Shown in pieces: positions 59,877 through 64,000 of a stretch of DNA of 64,000 nucleotides. Position numbers and translations under genes: made by a program. Source of the stretch: Methylobacterium sp. WSM2598 (lineage in GTDB: Bacteria; Pseudomonadota; Alphaproteobacteria; Rhizobiales; Beijerinckiaceae); contig NZ_KB900609.1 of the NCBI RefSeq assembly GCF_000379105.1, positions 6,715,605 through 6,779,604 on the forward strand, in the 5' to 3' direction. A model generated the notes under the pieces. It searched no databases, had not been told where the DNA came from, and saw only the letters and a list, made by a program, of their open reading frames with translations. The number at the start of each line of letters is the position of its first letter. The first letter of the stretch is position 1.

Positions 59877-60242
59877 ATGGCAGCATCGTTCCCGGCCGGT
59901 CCGCTCGCGCAACGTCGGGTCCTGGTGGTGGAGGACGAGTATTTCATCGCGGACGACATGGCTCAGGCCCTCGGCCGGCTCGGCGCCGTGGTCGTGGGAC
60001 CGGCCCCGAGCCGGGACGCCGCCATGGCTCTGATCGACGGGGGTGCGCGGATCGACGCGGCCGTGCTCGACATCAATCTGCGGGGTGAGACGGTGTTCCC
60101 GGTCGGTGCCCTTCGTGTTCGCCACGGGCTACGACCGCGTCGCGGTGCCGGCGGCCTACCGGGACGTGCGCACTGGGAGAAGCCGTTCGATCCGGCCTCC
60201 CTCGCCCGCGCCCTGCCCCGGCTGCTGCCGGGCTTCGCCTGA
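59877..60242 (+). pseudogene. Receiver (response-regulator) protein with two compensating frameshifts
   Basis: As read, the 121-residue product is a CheY-like receiver whose middle is out of frame. Before the break: RRVLVVEDEYFIADDMAQAL, phosphoacceptor Asp in AAVLDINLRGETVFPV. Between about 60104 and 60172 the meaningful sequence is in another frame (VPFVFATGYDRVAVPAAYRD). After about 60172 the original frame resumes with HWEKPFDPASLARALPRLLP, including the conserved Lys. Restoring one base at about 60168 and the equivalent of two at about 60104 rebuilds a normal receiver. The functional Thr/Tyr (FATGYD) is lost in the present frame, so signalling should be impaired unless these are sequencing errors. 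It is divergent from the Crp/Fnr gene; ATG 59877 follows GGAGTGGAG. Confidence 0.72.
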
Positions 60243-60247
60243 TCCCT

Positions 60248-60300
60248 GCGGCAGCGCGCGCTGCCGCTCTCCATCCCTGCGGCAGCGCGTGCGCTGCCGC
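60248..60300. repeat. Twin GC-rich palindromes after the receiver gene
   Basis: GCGGCAGCGC/GCGCTGCCGC with no loop (60248-60267), and again with a two-base loop (60279-60300), each preceded by ATCCCT. A direct repeat of a 10-bp-arm hairpin; no T tract follows. Confidence 0.88.
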
Positions 60301-60383
60301 ACATGGCGGCCCGAACCTTTCGCGGCTGCGAACGTCGTCCCGGTGAAGGCCGCCCGAGAGCGGCCCGAACCACGGAGACACCG

Positions 60384-60632
60384 ATGAAACTCAAGCCCTT
60401 CCTCGCCGCCGGCGCCCTGCTCGTCGCCGCCGCCCCGGCCTTCGCGCAGGGCGGCTCGCCCTACAACGCGTCCGGCTCCCAGGCGGGCGGCCCGCGTGCC
60501 GGGATCGAGCGCCGCTACGGCCTCACCGAGGGCGATCGCGCCGGCTACGACGCGATCTATCCCCGCGAGCGCGCCCCCTTCGCGGTGGTGCCCCGCGGCC
60601 AGGCCTATCCGGGCTTCCTCGTCGAGGAGTGA
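60384..60632 (+). CDS. Small secreted hypothetical protein (82 aa)
   Basis: The ATG at 60384 starts a clear signal peptide (MKLKPFLAAGALLVAAAPAF, AQ cleavage). The mature part is short and Gly/Arg/Tyr-rich: GGSPYNASGSQAGGPRAGIE, RRYGLTEGDRAGYDAIYPRE, APFAVVPRGQAYPGFLVEE. It resembles small periplasmic Methylobacterium proteins of unknown function. Its stop codon abuts a family 1 repeat. Confidence 0.8.
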   Translation: MKLKPFLAAGALLVAAAPAFAQGGSPYNASGSQAGGPRAGIERRYGLTEGDRAGYDAIYPRERAPFAVVPRGQAYPGFLVEE

Positions 60633-60752
60633 TCCGACATCCGACGGATGGCTTCGCCATGCGGATGTCGGCCTCGCTCAGGCGCCGCGCGGGCTTGGCA
60701 TCCGCTGTCCGGACGTGATCGTCCGGCCGGACGTGATCGTCCGGACAGCGCC
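60632..60752 (-). repeat. Modular extragenic repeat, family 1, locus H
   Basis: Reverse copy with a compact right hairpin of perfect 10-bp arms CCGACATCCG / CGGATGTCGG (60634-60671 region) and the linker complement CCTCGCTCAGGCGCCGCGCG. Then a nested double palindrome: CGCTGTCCGGACG ... CGTCCGGACAGCG (13-bp arms, 60703-60750) containing two CCGGACGTGATCGTCCGG units in tandem. Confidence 0.93.
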
Positions 60753-60804
60753 TGAGCCGTCCGGCCGCGGAGCGGGGCGGCCGGGGCCGCCCCGCCTCCG
60801 GTCC

Positions 60805-61686
60805 TCAGCCGGCGACCTCGTGGTTGCCGAGGATCTCCAGCGCGCGCACCAGGGCCGAGTGGTCCTGCCCCCCCGCCCCGTTCGCCGCGCAGGCCGAGAA
60901 GAGCTGCTGGGCGAGCGCCGTGCCCGGCAGGCTCAGCCCGAGGCTGCGGGCGCCCTCGAGCGCGAGGTTGAGGTCCTTCTGGTGCAGGGCGATCCGGAAA
61001 CCCGGGTCGAAGCGGCGCGTGATCATGCGCTCGCCGTGCAGCTCCAGGATGCGCGAGGTCGCGAGCCCGCCGGTGATCGCCTGGCGCACCTTGGCCGGGT
61101 CCGCCCCGGCCTTCGAGGCGAAGAGCAGGCCCTCCGCCACCGCCTCGATGGTGAGCGCCACGATGATCTGGTTCGCCACCTTGGCGACCTGGCCGGCGCC
61201 GGTGCCGCCCACGTGGGTGACGCTCTTGCCCATCAGGTCGAGGAGCGGGCCCACCCGCGCCACCGCCTCCTCGCTGCCCCCGACCATGATCGAGAGCGCC
61301 GCGTTCTTGGCGCCGACCTCGCCGCCGGAGACCGGCGCGTCGACGTAGTGCCCGCCCGCGGCCTCGATGCGGGCTGCGAAGTCGCGGGTGGCGATCGGTG
61401 AGATCGAGCTCATGTCGACGACGACGCAGCCGGGGCGCAGCCCCTCGGCGACCCCGCCCGCCCCGAACAGCACCGCCTCCACGTCCGGCGTGTCCGGCAC
61501 CATCAGGATGACGACCTCGGCGCGCGCGGCCACCTCGGCGGCGCTGGCGCAGGGCCGCCCGCCGGCGGCCACCAGGGCCTCGGGCACGCGACGGCGGCTC
61601 TTCAGGTGGAGGCTGTGGCCGCCCGCGATGAGGTGCCCGGCCATGGGCGCGCCCATGATGCCGAGCCCGATGAATCCGACGTCCAT
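60805..61686 (-). CDS. garR: 2-hydroxy-3-oxopropionate (tartronate semialdehyde) reductase
   Basis: 293 residues, beta-hydroxyacid dehydrogenase family; reduces tartronate semialdehyde to D-glycerate with NAD(P)H. The N-terminal cofactor motif is MDVGFIGLGIMGAPMAGHLI. The substrate signature is HYVDAPVSGGEVGAKNAALS, and the catalytic Lys lies in GGTGAGQVAKVANQIIV. The C-terminal QKDLNLALEGARSLGLSLPG is typical of GarR/GlxR. It is third in the gudD operon, 17 bases after the aldolase gene, which assigns it to glucarate catabolism. Confidence 0.93.
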   Translation of the reverse strand: MDVGFIGLGIMGAPMAGHLIAGGHSLHLKSRRRVPEALVAAGGRPCASAAEVAARAEVVILMVPDTPDVEAVLFGAGGVAEGLRPGCVVVDMSSISPIATRDFAARIEAAGGHYVDAPVSGGEVGAKNAALSIMVGGSEEAVARVGPLLDLMGKSVTHVGGTGAGQVAKVANQIIVALTIEAVAEGLLFASKAGADPAKVRQAITGGLATSRILELHGERMITRRFDPGFRIALHQKDLNLALEGARSLGLSLPGTALAQQLFSACAANGAGGQDHSALVRALEILGNHEVAG

Positions 61687-61703
61687 GGCGAGGATGCTCC
61701 CGA

Positions 61704-62474
61704 TCAGAGGCCGGCGCGGAAGCGCGCGGCGAGGGCCTCGGAGCCGCGGGCGAGGAGCCCGAGATCCGAGCCGATGGCGGTGAAGGTGGTGCCGGCGCGG
61801 GCGTAGCGGGCGGCGAGCTCCTCGTTCGCCGTGAGGATGCCGGCCGCCTTGCCGGTCGCGACGATGCGCCCGATCGTGCGCTCGATCTCGGCCACCACCT
61901 CGGGGTGGTTCTGCTGGCCGAGATGGCCGAGGCTGGCGGAGAGGTCGCCCGGCCCGACGAAGAGGCCGTCGACGCCCTCCACCGCGGCAATCTCCTCCAG
62001 GTTGTCGAGGGCGCGGCGCGACTCGACCTGCACCAGGACGGCGATCTCGCCGTTGCTGCGGGCGTGGTAGTCCGGGATGCGCCCGAAGCGGGCGGCGCGG
62101 GGCGCCTGCGAGAAGCCTCGGATGCCCTCTGGGGCGTAGCGCGTCGCGGCCACCACCGCGCGGGCCTGCGCGGCACCGTCGACGTTCGGGATCATCAGCG
62201 ACTGCGCGCCCGCGTCGAGGACGCGCTTGATGGCGATCGGGTCGTCGCTCGGCACGCGCACCACCGGGGCGGCGCCGCCCTCCGCCATGGCCTGGAGCTG
62301 GCCGTAGATGTCGCGCAGGTCGTTGGGCGAGTGCTCCATGTCGAGGAGCAGCCAGTCGAAGCCCGAGCCCGCCACGATCTCGGTCGAGATCGCGCTCGCG
62401 AGGCTGCACCAGAGGCCGACCTGCTGGCGGCGCGCGCGCAGCCCGGCCTTGAAGCGGTTGGTGAGGATGTCCAT
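61704..62474 (-). CDS. garL: HpaI/HhpH-family aldolase (5-keto-4-deoxy-glucarate aldolase)
   Basis: 256 residues, class II metal-dependent aldolase; in this context it splits 5-keto-4-deoxy-D-glucarate into pyruvate and tartronate semialdehyde. Family motifs: GLWCSLASAISTEIVAGSGF, DWLLLDMEHSPNDL (metal ligands and catalytic His), QSLMIPNVDGAAQARAVVAA, IAVLVQVESRRALDNLEEIA, VDGLFVGPGDLSASLGHLGQ. HpaI aldolases for homoprotocatechuate degradation look the same, so the assignment relies on the adjacent gudD and garR genes. Spacing to gudD is 21 bases. Confidence 0.88.
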   Translation of the reverse strand: MDILTNRFKAGLRARRQQVGLWCSLASAISTEIVAGSGFDWLLLDMEHSPNDLRDIYGQLQAMAEGGAAPVVRVPSDDPIAIKRVLDAGAQSLMIPNVDGAAQARAVVAATRYAPEGIRGFSQAPRAARFGRIPDYHARSNGEIAVLVQVESRRALDNLEEIAAVEGVDGLFVGPGDLSASLGHLGQQNHPEVVAEIERTIGRIVATGKAAGILTANEELAARYARAGTTFTAIGSDLGLLARGSEALAARFRAGL

Positions 62475-62495
62475 GGGTCGCGTCTCCCGCTGCGG

Positions 62496-63851
62496 TCAGC
62501 GCACGAGGCAGGGTGTCTTGGGATCGAAGGTCCAGCCGGGAATCAGGAACTGCATCGCCGCGGCGTCGTCGCGGGCGCCGAGCCCGTGGCGCTCGTAGAG
62601 GGCGTGGGCCGCCTCGACCGCCTCCCAGTCGAGCGCGACGCCGAGGCCCGGCCGCTCCGGCACCCGCACCAGGCCGCCGCGGATCTCCGGCGGCTCCCGG
62701 GTCAGGCGCTGGCCGTCCTGCCAGATCCAATGCGTGTCGATCGCCGTGACCTTGCCGGGCGCGGCCGCGGCGGCGTGGGTGAACATGGCCAGCGACACGT
62801 CGAAGTGGTTGTTCGAGTGCGAGCCCCAGGTGAGGCCGTGGTCGCGGCAGGTCTGGGCGACGCGCACCGCCCCGGCCAGCGTCCAGAAATGCGGGTCGGC
62901 CAGGGGAATGTCGACGGCGCCGAGCTGGAGCGCGTGCACCATCTGGCGCCAGTCGGTCGCGATCATGTTGGTGGCGGTGGGCAGCCCGGTGGCGCGGCGG
63001 AACTCGGCCATGACCTCGCGGCCGGAGAAGCCGTTCTCGGCCCCGCAGGGATCCTCCGCGTAGGCGAGCACGTCGCCCCGGCCCCTGCACAGGCGGATCG
63101 CCTCCTCGAGCGACCACGCCCCGTTCGGGTCGAGGGTGACGCGGGCCTGCGGGAAGCGCTTGGCGAGGGCGGTCACCGCCTCGATCTCCCGCTCGCCCGC
63201 CAGCACCCCGCCCTTGAGCTTGAAATCGTTGAAGCCGTAGCGCTCGTGCGCGGCCTCGGCGAGCCGCACCACGGCATCGGGCGTCAGCGCCTCCTCGTCG
63301 CGCAGCCGCAGCCAGCCGTCGCGCGCCTCGGGCTCCCGGTAGGCCAGATTCGTGCGGCGGCGGTCGCCGACGTAGAACAGGTAGCCCAGCATCTCGACCG
63401 CGTCGCGCTGCTGGCCCTCGCCGAGGAGGGCCGCCACCGGCACGCCGAGGAACTGGCCGAGCAGGTCGAGGAAGGCGGATTCCACCGCCGTGACCGCGTG
63501 GATGGCGACGCGCAGGTCGAAGGTCTGGAGACCCCGCCCCCCCGCGTCGCGGTCGGCGAAGCGCGCCCGCATGGCGGCGAGCACGCGGTTCCAGGCGCCG
63601 AGGGGCTGGCCGAGGACGAGGCCGCGCGCATCCTCCAGGGTCTGCCGGATGCGCTCGCCTCCCGGCACCTCGCCGAGGCCGGTGGCGCCGGTCGAGTCGG
63701 TCAGCACCACGAGGTTGCGGGTGAAGAACGGCCCGTGCGCGCCCGACAGGTTGAGCAGCATGCTGTCGCGGCCGGCCACCGGGACGACCCGCATGGCGGC
63801 GATGGTCGGCGTGCGCGAGAGGCCCTGCGCGGGGCCGGCGGCGGTCTCCAT
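62496..63851 (-). CDS. gudD: Glucarate dehydratase
   Basis: 451-residue enolase-superfamily enzyme dehydrating D-glucarate to 5-keto-4-deoxy-D-glucarate. Conserved features: TGLGEVPGGERIRQTLEDAR, GYLFYVGDRR, the catalytic Lys pair in YGFNDFKLKGGVLAG, metal ligands in RVTLDPNGAWSLEEAI and LAYAEDPCGAENGFSGREVM, TNMIATDW, and the catalytic His in THGSHSNNHFDVSLAMFTH-type segment (GLTWGSHSNNHFDVSLAMF). It is the first gene of the gudD-garL-garR operon. No transporter or regulator is within the window. Confidence 0.94.
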   Translation of the reverse strand: METAAGPAQGLSRTPTIAAMRVVPVAGRDSMLLNLSGAHGPFFTRNLVVLTDSTGATGLGEVPGGERIRQTLEDARGLVLGQPLGAWNRVLAAMRARFADRDAGGRGLQTFDLRVAIHAVTAVESAFLDLLGQFLGVPVAALLGEGQQRDAVEMLGYLFYVGDRRRTNLAYREPEARDGWLRLRDEEALTPDAVVRLAEAAHERYGFNDFKLKGGVLAGEREIEAVTALAKRFPQARVTLDPNGAWSLEEAIRLCRGRGDVLAYAEDPCGAENGFSGREVMAEFRRATGLPTATNMIATDWRQMVHALQLGAVDIPLADPHFWTLAGAVRVAQTCRDHGLTWGSHSNNHFDVSLAMFTHAAAAAPGKVTAIDTHWIWQDGQRLTREPPEIRGGLVRVPERPGLGVALDWEAVEAAHALYERHGLGARDDAAAMQFLIPGWTFDPKTPCLVR

Positions 63852-64000
63852 GGCGTGCTCCCGAAGCGACGGCGTCTGCGACCGTCCCGGGCGCCATTTA
63901 GGCCCGCGCGGCGATGCACGTCCAAGCCAAAGACTGAATGGATCGATGCGCCAGGCGTATCGCAGGCGGGGCCGCCCCGCCGGCGGGCTCAGGGCGCGGC
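63852..64000. promoter_or_regulatory. Upstream region of the glucarate operon
   Basis: Probable promoter region (minus strand). An AT-richer patch, ACGTCCAAGCCAAAGACTGA ATGGATCGATGC (about 63918-63949), is the likeliest promoter or operator site. The window ends before any upstream gene. Confidence 0.4.

Overview
The window looks like chromosomal DNA of a Methylobacterium-type alphaproteobacterium (Methylobacteriaceae, Hyphomicrobiales). This is an inference from very high GC, dense GC-rich codon use, the bamE / cytochrome bc1 chaperone / DUF177 / plsX / fabH / ihfA / merR block, an ATPase zeta (DUF1476) gene, an mmgR/suhB-like small RNA and an HWE-type chemosensor kinase. I found no tRNA, rRNA, CRISPR array, complete insertion sequence or prophage.

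Layout. 1-6.1 kb is gene-poor accessory DNA with small ORFs, an RTX calcium-binding protein, small secreted proteins and a broken Gly-rich gene. 6.2-9.2 kb encodes a large two-domain glycosyltransferase. 9.2-18.6 kb is housekeeping: DUF502 membrane protein, an sRNA, mutM, ubiE-ubiB, an orphan periplasmic binding protein and coaBC. 18.8-28.4 kb holds a HerA/FtsK-like ATPase, a divergent LysR/SDR pair, lactate permease plus GST, an RHH regulator beside a frameshifted PHB-depolymerase-type esterase, and DUF1476. 28.5-33.5 kb is the prkA-DUF444-spoVR stress operon. 33.9-40.1 kb is the long minus-strand lipid/IHF operon, ending in an unlisted 34-residue membrane microprotein, with bamE divergent. 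40.3-53.1 kb contains an ABC exporter, trmL, an AraC-aldo/keto reductase pair divergent from pobA, a higBA toxin-antitoxin pair, ycjX and its UPF0283 partner, and sixA-moxR. 53.3-60.6 kb is a signalling island: two single-domain response regulators, a 1061-residue CheB-CheR-PAS-histidine kinase, a stand-alone CheB-like methylesterase and a Crp/Fnr regulator. 60.8-63.9 kb is a D-glucarate operon (gudD, aldolase, tartronate semialdehyde reductase) that would feed glucarate to pyruvate and glycerate.

The most unusual signal is not a protein. A modular, hairpin-forming extragenic repeat occurs at eight loci in 57 kb. It combines an invariant GC-rich linker with two exchangeable palindromes, and one copy has apparent compensatory changes in its stem. 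A second, unrelated dispersed repeat occurs at four loci. Other highlights are an mmgR/suhB-type anti-Shine-Dalgarno sRNA next to mutM, a strong terminator with no gene in front of it near 53.3 kb, and three genes whose reading frames appear broken (Gly-rich secreted protein, PHB depolymerase, a response regulator with two compensating shifts).
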